From assembly GCA_013416395.1 (NCBI GenBank), contig JACCEP010000003.1:1-64000 (forward strand): a DNA stretch of 64,000 bases, in the 5' to 3' direction. The translations under genes were made by a program, and so were the position numbers. Shown piece by piece: positions 34,990 through 44,245 of this stretch. The DNA comes from Alcaligenaceae bacterium. Its GTDB lineage: Bacteria > Pseudomonadota > Gammaproteobacteria > Burkholderiales > Burkholderiaceae_B. The first letter of the stretch is position 1; each line of letters starts with the position of its first letter. The notes under the pieces are model-generated. The model did not search any database and was not told the origin of the DNA. It saw nothing but the letters and a program-made list of their open reading frames with translations.

Positions 34990-35934
34990 ATGAAACGTAC
35001 TCGTCCCCGCATTTATTTTTACAGCAGGCTCGATCTCGCTGCGGTTTGGCGGGAAGCACTCGTCGCTGAGCTCGGTGATAATTTTGATTTCATCGTTGGG
35101 CCACACTGCGATACGCCAGGGGACATGGACGTTGGGGTTATGTATAGTCTGCCACCCGATGGGCTGGTCGAGTTCTGTAATTTGCGCGCAATCGTTTCGC
35201 TGTCAGCAGGTATCAACCAGTTCGACCGCGCTCGTATGCCACTAGGCGTGCCTCTGGCACGTTCGGTCGACGATTCCCTCGCGGAGCATATAGTCGCGTA
35301 TGCGAAGACGGCAGTCTACCGTTACCACCGACGTTTTCATCGTTATGAAGTAGCCTCGCGCGAATCGGCTTGGAAGTACGAGCTGCCCCGGTTGAACCGA
35401 GAAACGGCAGTCGGCATACTAGGCTTGGGAGAGTTGGGTACTGCAGTCGCCGATGCACTTGTCACCGATGGCTTTGAAGTGCATGGATGGAGCAGAACGG
35501 CGCGTGAACTCTCAAACATCCAAACCTATAATGGCGCCGCAGGCTTGTCACAATTGGTTGGTGCAGTTGATATTCTAATCAATTTACTTCCGTTGACTGC
35601 CGAGACCAGAGGTATCTTGTCGAGCGATCTGTTCACACATTTTCGGCCAGGCGCCTTCCTGATCAATATGGGCCGCGGTGACCATCTGATTGAAGCGGAC
35701 CTTTTGACTGCAATAGGTCAAGGTCGTATCGAAGCAGCTACACTTGATGTCATGTCAGTGGAGCCGCTTCCAACTGACCATCCGTTTTGGGGTCATCCTG
35801 GCATTCTAATTACACCGCACGTTGCCGGAATCTTGACGCCGGCTACGGCAGCCCCCCAAGTTGCTGAAAATGTGCGTCGAGCCATGCGCGGTGAGCCGCT
35901 GATAAATCAAATCGATTTTGATAAAGGTTACTGA
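34990..35934 (+). CDS. D-isomer-specific 2-hydroxyacid dehydrogenase (GhrA-like)
   Basis: A 314-aa NAD(P)-dependent dehydrogenase. The nucleotide motif is GILGLGELGTAVAD (about 142-155). The catalytic Arg region is INMGRGDHLIEADLL, the Glu lies in MSVEPLPTDHPFWGHPG and the His in ITPHVAG. The family reduces glyoxylate/hydroxypyruvate or oxidises D-2-hydroxyacids. It is a paralogue of the protein encoded at 50674 and both end in GEP...GY. Following an enolase-superfamily dehydratase, it may reduce the 2-keto product (inference). Confidence 0.9.
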   Translation: MKRTRPRIYFYSRLDLAAVWREALVAELGDNFDFIVGPHCDTPGDMDVGVMYSLPPDGLVEFCNLRAIVSLSAGINQFDRARMPLGVPLARSVDDSLAEHIVAYAKTAVYRYHRRFHRYEVASRESAWKYELPRLNRETAVGILGLGELGTAVADALVTDGFEVHGWSRTARELSNIQTYNGAAGLSQLVGAVDILINLLPLTAETRGILSSDLFTHFRPGAFLINMGRGDHLIEADLLTAIGQGRIEAATLDVMSVEPLPTDHPFWGHPGILITPHVAGILTPATAAPQVAENVRRAMRGEPLINQIDFDKGY

Positions 35935-36690
35935 TAATTGACGTGGGCATCGGGGCTTCAGAAGAGTCGGACTAAGCAACGATCTGCCCGCTTACGTGCA
36001 ACCAGACGTTCTGTGCAGGATTGAAATTGAAAACCTTCTGAGCAATCCAATCGTTGGGCAGAACTAATCCTCTGGCGCATTCGAAGAGTAAAAATCCGCC
36101 CAGTACCGTCTAGCCCGCAAATCTCATCACGAAGTTGGAGCTGCCGATTTTCAGGATCGAGCAGCCGGTCGCTGTGTCTGGGAAGTGTTTGACGCTAGCT
36201 TGAATGAGTTTTTCATTACCGCAAGCACAATTGCCTCTATGTCCCCCGTTGGTTTATAGCTTGCTGTTACCAGCACTTAGTGCGTGTCAATGGCCATTAC
36301 TTTTGACCGCACCTTCTAGTGGGTTAGTTTAATTGGCCATTAAGAGTGCGGGTTACGGGGCCATGGTGTGAGCAGCATGCACATAGACGCAACGGATGGT
36401 GCGAAGCAAGCAGGATACGAACCCGCCACGTATTGCGCACGATGGCCGCAAAACACGTACAGCGGCAGATAGCAGTGGGCTGTTGCTGTCGACGTTGTTG
36501 AACAGGCAAGTTCTTCAATTTGCACTCAATGTCGTAGCGCTGATCGAATTATTTCAGAGCTTGCCTTGCCGCCAGCCAACTCTTCTTGTTCGATGCAAAA
36601 AGGTTGAATAGCACACGAGGCGCAGGCGCCACAAAAAATATCAATACCACCTCGTCGCGTATGCTTTGTATCGGGTTATCCCTACTGATG
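35935..36690. other. Gene-free stretch, probable decayed sequence
   Basis: About 750 bp with no supportable gene on either strand: frames are short, start contexts are poor and I recognise no protein. It is the longest empty stretch in the window and lies between the hydroxyacid dehydrogenase and the ABC transporter genes, both of the same presumed regulon. A lost gene is likely. Confidence 0.5.
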
Positions 36691-36695
36691 TATCG

Positions 36696-36724
36696 TAGAC
36701 ATTCGGCTGATATACAACTAGTAT
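36696..36724 (+). promoter_or_regulatory. Promoter/operator module 2 (ABC importer genes)
   Basis: TAGACA-N17-TAGTAT with the spacer core CTGATATACAAC shared with modules 1 and 3. ATAC and GTAT form an inverted pair around the centre (ATAC-AACTA-GTAT). It lies 167 bp before the solute-binding protein gene at 36891. Confidence 0.65.
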
Positions 36725-36890
36725 TCGTATAACGCCAACGCACAATCCGAAAGTTAGCGTGCCATTGTTGCTGTTCGTATAGTCATTGAGTTCTTGGAAG
36801 GCTGATTGTGCTTGATGCCCGCGTGGGTCCCAAGCACTCGCAATGAGCTCTTGAATTGTGATCTAAAACCAGTAAAGGAGAGACAACCAA

Positions 36891-37919
36891 ATGAATATGA
36901 AAATCGTGTGCGCCATCGCGACCTTGACCATCGCAGGAACGTATAGCTCCGGAGCCCTCGCTCAACCAGAGCAGATCGTCACTGCGAACCCGGCTGGTCC
37001 GTATCTAGCTGCGACGTTGGAGGCGTGGGGCAAAGGTTTCACACAGGAGACAGGTATCAAGGTGCTTGGTGATGGCCCAGTGTCAATACCCAAGTTGCAG
37101 CAGATGGTGAAGGCTGGCAATGTAAGCTGGGATGTAGTGGAGGTGCCTCCAAATTACACGTTGCGCCACTGCGGCACTCTGTTCGAAAAGCTTCCTGAAG
37201 ATCTTCAAAACCGCAAAGATGTTCTCCCCGGCTTCGGCAACGCTTGCGGTGTGCCGGCTTCGGGTTACGCATACATCATGCTCTATAACACCAAAAAATT
37301 CCCGAACGGCGGCCCTAAGGACTGGGCAGATTTCTTTGATGTGAAGAAGTTCCCGGGTATTCGTGCAATCCGAAATAGCGTGCAAGGCGTCACGCTTGAG
37401 GTCGCGCTGCTTGCCGACGGTGTCGCACCGAAAGACCTATATCCACTTGATCTTGATCGCGCATTCCGCAAATTAACCGAATTGCGTCCGAACTTGGTGT
37501 TTTGGCAAACTGGAGCGCAGTCCACGCAGATGATGGAAAGTCAGGAAGTCGACATGATCATGGCGTGGTCGACGCGTGCCTATCCAGCACTGAAAAACGG
37601 GGCACCCTTTGAACCAGTCTGGAATCAACAATTCATATACAACAACGTATTGGCAATTCCCAAAGGTGCACCTTATCCCAAGGCCAGTGCCGACTACATT
37701 CGCTACGCCACCAATGGAGCTCGCCAGGAAAAATTGGCTGAACTTTACCCGGTGACTCCAGCGGTGCTCACTGCCAAGCCCAAGCTCGATGAGGTCGGCA
37801 TGAAGCTATTTGCTGGCACACCAGATCGCATTGCCACGTCCATCACTCCTAATCTCCAGTGGGTGGCAGATCACGAAACTGAAATACAACAGCGTTGGCT
37901 AGAGTGGTTCAACAAGTGA
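36891..37919 (+). CDS. Periplasmic substrate-binding protein of a spermidine/putrescine-type ABC importer
   Basis: A 342-aa secreted protein with a signal peptide (about 1-24, ending SSGALA) and the PotD/AfuA-like type-2 binding fold (AWGKGFTQETGIKVLGDGP near 45-63, SGYAYIMLYNTKKFPNGGPK, NNVLAIPKGAPYPKAS). The family binds polyamines, ferric iron or small organic anions. The catabolic neighbours favour an organic compound. AAGGAG precedes the ATG. It overlaps the permease start by 4 bp. Confidence 0.9.
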   Translation: MNMKIVCAIATLTIAGTYSSGALAQPEQIVTANPAGPYLAATLEAWGKGFTQETGIKVLGDGPVSIPKLQQMVKAGNVSWDVVEVPPNYTLRHCGTLFEKLPEDLQNRKDVLPGFGNACGVPASGYAYIMLYNTKKFPNGGPKDWADFFDVKKFPGIRAIRNSVQGVTLEVALLADGVAPKDLYPLDLDRAFRKLTELRPNLVFWQTGAQSTQMMESQEVDMIMAWSTRAYPALKNGAPFEPVWNQQFIYNNVLAIPKGAPYPKASADYIRYATNGARQEKLAELYPVTPAVLTAKPKLDEVGMKLFAGTPDRIATSITPNLQWVADHETEIQQRWLEWFNK

Positions 37920-39556
37920 TACGGCGCGGAAGTCCATCTTTTCGGTTGGGGCCCGTCTGGCTCCTGCTGCCTGTGATGTTGTTCTTGATGGTGTTCTTCG
38001 CGTGGCCAATGGTCGGTATTATTGGGACCAGTCTACAAGGAGAGGGCGGCTTCTTGCATTCTTATGCCGTGTTCTTCTCGAGCAATACCTATGTACGCAT
38101 CCTAATTCGGACGCTCGTCAGCGCATCGGTTGTTACGGTGTTTTGTCTGCTGCTCGGCTACCCTTATGCATACTTGATGTCGAGGACGCGCGGATGGGTC
38201 CTACAGGTCTTGTCTGGAATTGTTCTTCTGTCCTTTTTCACGAGTGTGATGGTTCGTAGCTTCGCGTGGATCGTGCTCTTGCAGAGAAACGGCATTATTG
38301 ATCAACTGGTTCAATCGCTCGGAATGGGCTCGCTGGTGCTGCGGGGAACCACATTGGGTGTCAACCTGGCGATGGTACAGATCATGCTGCCATTCATGAT
38401 CTTTCCGCTTTACAGCGTAATGGCAGGCTTTGATAATCGGCTCGGAACCGCTTCAACTTCACTTGGTGCTCATCGCCGAACCACTTTCTGGCGTATTTAC
38501 TTTCCATTGTCAATGCCTGGCGTCGTGTCAGGATCCGTCATAGTGTTTGTTACCTCGCTGGGCTTCTATATCATTCCCGGCATGGTCGGAGGGCCTTCAA
38601 GTCAGCTCCTCTCATACCTGATCTATTCTCTCGTCAATAACGATTTGAACGTCGTGATGGCATCCACCGCCTCGGTCGTTATGTTAGTTTCGGCGCTCAT
38701 TTTGGTGCTGCCGATCATGCGGCGATTCGACTTGTCCAGCAAAGCAGTGGCCCGTTTTTCGGTGCCAGAGCCCATGGGCGAGCGTAAACCTCGGTTGTTG
38801 TTGCTTTGGTCCGGTCTGGTCGCGGCGTTGCTGATGCTACCGGGTTTAGTGGTAGTGCCGATTAGTTTTCCAGAGAATCGCAGTTTCGTCTTCCCGCCGA
38901 CCGGGTTTTCTCTCACATGGTATAGAAACTTCTTCACGCAGCCTGACTGGTGGGGATCATTCATCAGTTCTCTGCAGGTGGCGGCCTTGGTCACCGTGGT
39001 TGCTACAGCGCTATCCGTGCTTACGGCGCTTGCGCTGACACGGGTTTCCCCGCGCGCGCGAATGTTGATCCGTGCCATCGTTCTAACACCGAAGATCATG
39101 CCAGGAATCGTCATTGCGATTGCGATCTACGGTCTCTTTTTGAACTGGCATTTAAACAGCTCTGTAACTGGCTTTGTCATCGCGCATACATTGAAGGCAC
39201 TCCCTTTCGCCTTTTTGCCAATAGCTGCGGCGCTAGAGCAGTTCGACTCGCGGCTGGAGCATGCCTCTAGCAGTCTTGGGGCTTCCAAGTGGACCACGTT
39301 CGTTAGCGTCGTGTTACCAATGATACGTACGGGAATGCTGACAGGCGGGCTCTTCGCCTTCGTTATCTCCTTTGACGAGGTTGTGGTCTCACTGTTTTTG
39401 AGCGGTGCGAGGATGCGTACTTTGCCGGTTCAGATGTATCGCTCTATCGAGAGTGACGTTGACCCCACTGTTGCAGCCGCGTCCACCATGTTGCTCGTGT
39501 TAACGACGCTCATAGTCGTGCTTACGATGATCTACACCAACAAAAAGCGTAATTAA
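37916..39556 (+). CDS. Fused double permease of the ABC importer (PotB- and PotC-like halves in one chain)
   Basis: About 546 aa with two binding-protein-dependent permease domains in one polypeptide, each with about six helices. The EAA coupling loops are SLGAHRRTTFWRIYFPLSMP in the first half and SLGASKWTTFVSVVLPMI in the second. Partners in this family are usually separate proteins, though fused forms occur in iron and thiamine importers. I chose the GTG at 37916, giving a GTGA overlap with the upstream stop; a TTG at 37895 is also in frame. It is followed 1 bp later by the ATPase gene. Confidence 0.9.
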   Translation: MIRRGSPSFRLGPVWLLLPVMLFLMVFFAWPMVGIIGTSLQGEGGFLHSYAVFFSSNTYVRILIRTLVSASVVTVFCLLLGYPYAYLMSRTRGWVLQVLSGIVLLSFFTSVMVRSFAWIVLLQRNGIIDQLVQSLGMGSLVLRGTTLGVNLAMVQIMLPFMIFPLYSVMAGFDNRLGTASTSLGAHRRTTFWRIYFPLSMPGVVSGSVIVFVTSLGFYIIPGMVGGPSSQLLSYLIYSLVNNDLNVVMASTASVVMLVSALILVLPIMRRFDLSSKAVARFSVPEPMGERKPRLLLLWSGLVAALLMLPGLVVVPISFPENRSFVFPPTGFSLTWYRNFFTQPDWWGSFISSLQVAALVTVVATALSVLTALALTRVSPRARMLIRAIVLTPKIMPGIVIAIAIYGLFLNWHLNSSVTGFVIAHTLKALPFAFLPIAAALEQFDSRLEHASSSLGASKWTTFVSVVLPMIRTGMLTGGLFAFVISFDEVVVSLFLSGARMRTLPVQMYRSIESDVDPTVAAASTMLLVLTTLIVVLTMIYTNKKRN

Positions 39557-39557
39557 A

Positions 39558-40652
39558 ATGAATACTAACCCGACGAAAGGCGCCGCCGTTCATCTTCGGA
39601 ATCTGGCGAAAACATACGGTAAGCTCACCGTGCTGAGGGATATCGATCTCTCCATTGAACCGGGTGAGTTCATTACTTTCCTTGGTCCCAGTGGGTCGGG
39701 CAAGACAACAACGCTCAATCTGATCGCGGGCTTCTTGCAACCAGATAAAGGCGAGATTCTCCTGGACGGCAAAGACTTGACATGGATCCCGGCTTACAAG
39801 CGGGGCATTGGAGTAGTCTTTCAGAGCTATGCGCTATTTCCACACATGACGGTAGCCGAGAACATCGCCTACCCACTGCTGCAACGACGCCCGCGTCCGG
39901 ACCGCGCCTACATTGCGGATCGGGTCAACGCCGTCCTCGATCTGGTTCATATGCGAGAGTACGCAGACCGTCGACCCGATCAGCTTTCAGGAGGACAGCA
40001 GCAGCGCGTGGCGCTCGCACGCGCGGTAGTGTTCGAACCTCAGTTGCTGTTGCTTGATGAGCCACTGGGCGCACTCGATAAGCGCTTGCGAGAGAGTTTG
40101 CAGCTTGAACTTCGTCGCCTGCATCGGGAGCTCGGTGTGACGATCATCTTTGTGACACACGACCAAGACGAAGCTATGACTTTATCGGATCGTATTGCCG
40201 TGTTTCGTGATGGGGCGATCGAACAGATTGGAACCCCCGAAGAGCTCTATAACTATCCCGCGTCTGAGTTTGTAGCGACCTTCCTTGGTGACTCCAATAT
40301 CTTTTCTGGCTCATTGGAGAACGGACATATGGAGTGTTCAGATGGTCGCTTCGTCGTGCTCCCTGGTGAGTCAAATGGGCCGATCAAATTGATGATCCGA
40401 CCTGAAGATGTAACGCTTTTGAGTGCAGATGCAAACGCCCCAACACCTGCGCTGCTCGATAATGCGGTGCCGGTCGTCATCGACGATGTCGTCTTCTCTG
40501 GGGCGACGGTCCGTGTAGAGGCCGTGACGGGCTCTGGCACAAGGCTGTTGGCGCGAAGCGGACATATCGACCACACAATCAAGCCCGGTAGTCGAGCTAG
40601 TTTTGCTTGGTCATCGGCGGCCTCGCGTGTCGTCGCACGGGGTCGCTCCTAG
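39558..40652 (+). CDS. ATPase subunit of the ABC importer (PotA-like)
   Basis: A 364-aa protein with Walker A GPSGSGKTTT (about 43-52), Q-loop FQSYALFPHMT, signature LSGGQQQRVALARA, Walker B LLLLDEPLGALD, the H-loop in FVTHDQDEAMTLSDRI, and a C-terminal TOBE regulatory domain. It would energise the fused permease encoded immediately upstream. All three transporter genes are contiguous, so this is a complete importer. Confidence 0.95.
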   Translation: MNTNPTKGAAVHLRNLAKTYGKLTVLRDIDLSIEPGEFITFLGPSGSGKTTTLNLIAGFLQPDKGEILLDGKDLTWIPAYKRGIGVVFQSYALFPHMTVAENIAYPLLQRRPRPDRAYIADRVNAVLDLVHMREYADRRPDQLSGGQQQRVALARAVVFEPQLLLLDEPLGALDKRLRESLQLELRRLHRELGVTIIFVTHDQDEAMTLSDRIAVFRDGAIEQIGTPEELYNYPASEFVATFLGDSNIFSGSLENGHMECSDGRFVVLPGESNGPIKLMIRPEDVTLLSADANAPTPALLDNAVPVVIDDVVFSGATVRVEAVTGSGTRLLARSGHIDHTIKPGSRASFAWSSAASRVVARGRS

Positions 40653-40779
40653 GCTTGTAGCACTTGTAATTCATAGTCATCGGAGTGCTTCGACTATTGG
40701 TGGTGGCCACTGTCGCTATTGCAGCGCACAGAGTTCGCGTTACCCACTAAAACACTAATTCGTCATATTCTTTTAAACA

Positions 40780-40808
40780 TTGACGTTCTTCTGATGTACA
40801 AGTAGTAT
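40780..40808 (+). promoter_or_regulatory. Promoter/operator module 3 (enoyl-CoA hydratase and downstream CoA genes)
   Basis: TTGACG-N17-TAGTAT with the spacer core CTGATGTACAAG, the same architecture as modules 1 and 2. It is 66 bp before the start at 40874. Confidence 0.68.
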
Positions 40809-40873
40809 GTACGTAATAAATCTAATGTTTTAATGCATCAATAGTCCTCCCAATCTCTCAATCAGGAAGCACG

Positions 40874-41683
40874 ATGTACACACAGATCACCTACGAAGTT
40901 GATGCCGCAATTGCCACGATCACCCTGAATCGGCCTGAACGCATGAACGCGCTCACAAAGGTTTTAGAGGGTGAGCTGTATGCCGCTATGCAATCGGCAC
41001 ATGTGGACGACAAGGTTCGTGCAGTCATATTGACCGGAGCAGGAAGGGCGTTTTGCGCAGGGATGGACATGGACGAGTTGGAGGTGTTGCCTCCTGGTGA
41101 TATCAGTGCGCGCGAGTGGATGCGCCCGTATGACATGAATCGCAGAAGCGATTACCAGGCGCGATATTCGTACTTCCCAAGCATTTCGAAGCCCGTCATT
41201 TCTGCAATCAATGGGGCTGCTGCCGGACTTGGTCTGATCTTCGCTCTGTACAGTGACTTTCGCATTGCATCCAATAAAGCCGTGTTTGCCACTGCGTTTG
41301 CGAAACGTGGGTTGATTGCCGAGCACGGTATCGCCTGGATCTTACCTAAGGTAATCGGACATGCCAGCGCATTGGACTTGTTGCTGACTTCGCGCAAGGT
41401 TGACGCGGCCGAAGCGTTGTCAATGGGGATGCTTCACCGTGTCGTGGAGCCAGACGCTTTGCTTAGCGCAGCCCGCGAACTGGCTATGAGCTTATCCGAA
41501 GATGTGTCTCCGCGCTCTGTTCGCGTCATGAAACGTCAGCTTTGGGAAGCGCCTTTCGAGACACTGGGCGAAGCAATTACGCAGGCTAATTACGAGATGT
41601 ACCACAGCATACTCAGTGACGATTTCAAAGAGGGTGTCGCGCATTTTAAAGAAAAACGTAAAGCCAAATTCAGTGGTTCATAG
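40874..41683 (+). CDS. Enoyl-CoA hydratase/isomerase-family protein
   Basis: A 269-aa crotonase. The oxyanion segments are GAGRAFCAGMDMDEL (about 55-69) and NGAAAGLGLIFALYSDFRIA (about 114-133), and the C-terminus has the typical FKEGVAHFKEKRKAKF. The first catalytic Glu position is not conserved, so it may not be a simple hydratase. The start has AGGAAG upstream. It opens the CoA-ester part of the island behind promoter module 3. Confidence 0.9.
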   Translation: MYTQITYEVDAAIATITLNRPERMNALTKVLEGELYAAMQSAHVDDKVRAVILTGAGRAFCAGMDMDELEVLPPGDISAREWMRPYDMNRRSDYQARYSYFPSISKPVISAINGAAAGLGLIFALYSDFRIASNKAVFATAFAKRGLIAEHGIAWILPKVIGHASALDLLLTSRKVDAAEALSMGMLHRVVEPDALLSAARELAMSLSEDVSPRSVRVMKRQLWEAPFETLGEAITQANYEMYHSILSDDFKEGVAHFKEKRKAKFSGS

Positions 41684-41731
41684 GGCTCCTGGGCTGTGCA
41701 AATATAAAAACTAATGATTTAAGGAGACAGC

Positions 41732-41815
41732 ATGCCTGGCATTGTGGAGGTGCTTACTGACATTGTGGTGCCAGACAGTGCACGGCAAGGCGTGCTCTCG
41801 GGTGACAAGAAATAA
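41732..41815 (+). CDS. Possible 27-residue peptide gene before the acyl-CoA ligase
   Basis: ATG to TAA encodes 27 residues (starting MPGIVEVLTDIVVPDS and ending GVLSGDKK) and has an ideal AAGGAG 5 nt before the ATG, better than most of its neighbours. A GC-rich hairpin follows at 41838. I know no such peptide family. It could be a leader peptide, a small regulator, a precursor peptide, or the truncated start of a lost gene. Confidence 0.45.
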   Translation: MPGIVEVLTDIVVPDSARQGVLSGDKK

Positions 41816-41837
41816 ACCGCAGCTCGCTTGAGCTGAG

Positions 41838-41863
41838 CCGGGGGCTGTCTTCTCAGTCCCCGG
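41838..41863 (+). terminator. GC-rich hairpin between the small ORF and the acyl-CoA ligase gene
   Basis: CCGGGGGCTG (41838-41847) pairs with CAGTCCCCGG (41854-41863), with one G-T pair and a 6-nt loop. No T-run follows, so it may be a processing or attenuation hairpin rather than a full terminator. It separates the 27-codon ORF from the ligase start at 41894. Confidence 0.55.
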
Positions 41864-41893
41864 TATTACGCAACACTTACACTAAAGCCCAAC

Positions 41894-43432
41894 ATGCCAG
41901 ATATCAGGATCTACGACTGGATTGCTCCGCACGCCCGCAGCCATCCGGACAAACCCGCGCTTGTCGATGATTATTCTTCGCGAAGCTTTACCTACGCTGA
42001 CCTTGACAGGCGTATCGAGGCGCTAGCGGGCGCCCTGAGAGCGCAATATGATCTGGCGGCTGGTGATAGCGTTGTAACACTGGCGCATAACTCTACAAAC
42101 ATCATCGAAGTTCAGTTTGCGTGTCAGCGCATTGGTGCGATTTTTGTTCCATTGAATGTGCGTTTGGCTTCCGATGAGCTCAAGGATATCCTGGAAGATT
42201 GTGGCGCAAAGATATTGCTCTACGACACCGATTTTTCGGAGACCGCCACTCAGGTTGCGCAGGCTAAGGACGATCTTCGTCTTATGTCCATGAATGAGCA
42301 CGGTGGCCCCTGCGAATACGAGTCTGCCATTGCCGAAGGAATTTCACTGGGCACGCCTTATGAGAATATGCAGGGTGACACCTGGACGCTGATCTATACA
42401 TCTGGCACCACCGGCATGCCGAAAGGTGTCATGATTTCGTACCGGATGGTTCTATTTCACGCGCTGAACTATGGTTTTGAAACCGGGGTAGCGTCAGATA
42501 GTCACGGCTTGACGTTTTTACCCATGTTCCACACCAGCGGGTTGAATTTGGCGGCCAATCCCTGCCTGTTGGCGGGTGGGTGTGTGACGGTAATGCGGCG
42601 GTTTGACCCCAGGCGTGCATTGCAGTTGCTCACGCACAGCACCCATGTGTTTGGCGTTCCGGCCAATTACCTGTTCATGCAGCAATTACCCGAGTTTGTT
42701 GCTGCCGATCTGTCATCAATACGCAGCATAGGAGTAGGCGGTGCACCCATGCCTATCGCCTTGTTGCAGGCGTACGCCGAAAAGGGTGCAGGCATGCAGC
42801 AGACTTTCGGTATGACGGAGACGGGGCCGACCGTCACCATCCTGAGTACCCACCGTGCGTTTGACAAGCAAGGCTCCGCAGGGTTGCCGGTCGCGCAGAT
42901 GGAGGTTAGGGTGGCTGATGAGCGCGGCGAAGTGGTACCCCAGGGTGAAATTGGGGAGCTATGGGTTCGTGGGCCGTCAATCACCCAAGGATATTGGAAC
43001 CGTCCAGAGGAAACACGCAAGTCCTTTGTGGATGGCTGGTTCCGAACAGGAGATATGGTCAGGCAGGACGACGATGGCTATTTTTATGTTGTGGATCGTT
43101 GCAAAAACATGTACATCTCAGGCGGGGAAAACGTCTATCCGGCGGAGGTAGAGCGTGCAATCGAAAAAATGCAAGGAGTGCAAGAAGTCGTTGTGATTGC
43201 GATTCCAGATGACAAGTGGGGTGAGGTGGGCCACGCTGTGGTGGTGCCTGTCTACACTGATGCGGTATGCATACACGACATCCTTGAGCATTGTCGGCAC
43301 CATATCGCCGGTTATAAGGTTCCCAAATCTGTGACATTCTTGCCCGCGCTCCCACGCAACGCAACCGGCAAGGTAGACCGAAGAGCGGTTGCTGGCGCTG
43401 TGGCGAAAGCGGCGGGTGTCAATGAGCGATAA
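41894..43432 (+). CDS. AMP-forming acyl-CoA ligase
   Basis: A 512-aa ANL-superfamily enzyme. Motifs: P-loop YTSGTTGMPKGV (about 167-178), core QQTFGMTETGP (about 302-312), WFRTGDMVRQDDDGYFYVVDR and the C-terminal catalytic Lys in PRNATGKVDRRAV. It should convert a carboxylic acid, ATP and CoA to acyl-CoA, AMP and pyrophosphate, probably for the substrate imported by the ABC system. A second such ligase lies at 45075. Confidence 0.92.
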   Translation: MPDIRIYDWIAPHARSHPDKPALVDDYSSRSFTYADLDRRIEALAGALRAQYDLAAGDSVVTLAHNSTNIIEVQFACQRIGAIFVPLNVRLASDELKDILEDCGAKILLYDTDFSETATQVAQAKDDLRLMSMNEHGGPCEYESAIAEGISLGTPYENMQGDTWTLIYTSGTTGMPKGVMISYRMVLFHALNYGFETGVASDSHGLTFLPMFHTSGLNLAANPCLLAGGCVTVMRRFDPRRALQLLTHSTHVFGVPANYLFMQQLPEFVAADLSSIRSIGVGGAPMPIALLQAYAEKGAGMQQTFGMTETGPTVTILSTHRAFDKQGSAGLPVAQMEVRVADERGEVVPQGEIGELWVRGPSITQGYWNRPEETRKSFVDGWFRTGDMVRQDDDGYFYVVDRCKNMYISGGENVYPAEVERAIEKMQGVQEVVVIAIPDDKWGEVGHAVVVPVYTDAVCIHDILEHCRHHIAGYKVPKSVTFLPALPRNATGKVDRRAVAGAVAKAAGVNER

Positions 43433-43483
43433 TTCAGTTGATTATCCACCCTTCATGAGACTTGTTTCTAGGACAATATTCAA

Positions 43484-44215
43484 ATGACGACACAGGCAGC
43501 AAAAGAAAAGCGTTCCTCAGATGCAGCCAATGGAATCGCCGTTCCCAGTGCTGAGTTTGATTCGAAAAATGCAGCCGACCATGCCTATCATGTGATAGAG
43601 GCGCGCATTGTGCAGATCGAGTATCCCCCGGATTTCATGTTGTCTGAGCAACAGCTCGGCAACGAACTTGGGATCAGTCGAACTCCGATACGCGAGGCAT
43701 TGAGGCGACTTGCCGACGATAAGCTCATTCAGATTCTGCCGCGCAAGGGCGCTTTTGTGACCCATGTCGAGATCAAACAGTATCTGCATCTGCTCGACTT
43801 GCGCCATCAGATAGAGCGATTCGCTGCCACGCGCGCCGCCAAGCGGCGCTCCGAAGAGCAGGCTCGGCACATGCACAATCTGATCAATGAGTTAAAAGAA
43901 GGCATTATGGCTCCTGATCAGGCCGTGTTTGTGTATTCAGATAAAGCCTACAAAGACCTGATTGTCGAGGCCACGGGGAACCCTTTCTTGGGCGGTGTTA
44001 TTGCGCCCATGCATGCGCACTCACGTCGGTTCTGGTATTACCACCGAAACCAATGGAGCAGTCACGAAGCAGAATTGGCCATTGAGCGGCATCTAAATGT
44101 GATGGAGGCGGTCGCCATGGGCGACGAGGATGCTGCCGACGTCGCTGTGCAGAAGCTTTTTGAATACCTTGAGGCGTTCGCGCTTCGTGTGTTGAAAAGT
44201 GAACACACGATTTAG
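43484..44215 (+). CDS. GntR-family (FCD) transcriptional regulator
   Basis: A 243-aa protein with a winged helix-turn-helix (LGNELGISRTPIREALRRLADDKLIQILPRKGAFV, here about 58-92) and a C-terminal all-helical FCD ligand-binding domain with metal-type residues (LDLRHQIE, HAHSRRFWYYH, ERHLNVMEA). It is the only regulator inside the island. The three shared promoter/operator modules at 33403, 36696 and 40780 are its probable targets (inference). The N-terminal ~25 residues are a non-conserved extension. Confidence 0.92.
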   Translation: MTTQAAKEKRSSDAANGIAVPSAEFDSKNAADHAYHVIEARIVQIEYPPDFMLSEQQLGNELGISRTPIREALRRLADDKLIQILPRKGAFVTHVEIKQYLHLLDLRHQIERFAATRAAKRRSEEQARHMHNLINELKEGIMAPDQAVFVYSDKAYKDLIVEATGNPFLGGVIAPMHAHSRRFWYYHRNQWSSHEAELAIERHLNVMEAVAMGDEDAADVAVQKLFEYLEAFALRVLKSEHTI

Positions 44216-44245
44216 CCGAATTTTGTTTTAACTTAGGACCTGAGC

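Noticed and set aside
36324-36525. Short minus-strand frames before the ABC importer genes
   Set aside because: Two overlapping frames of equal size, no ribosome binding site and low-complexity composition; probably non-coding.
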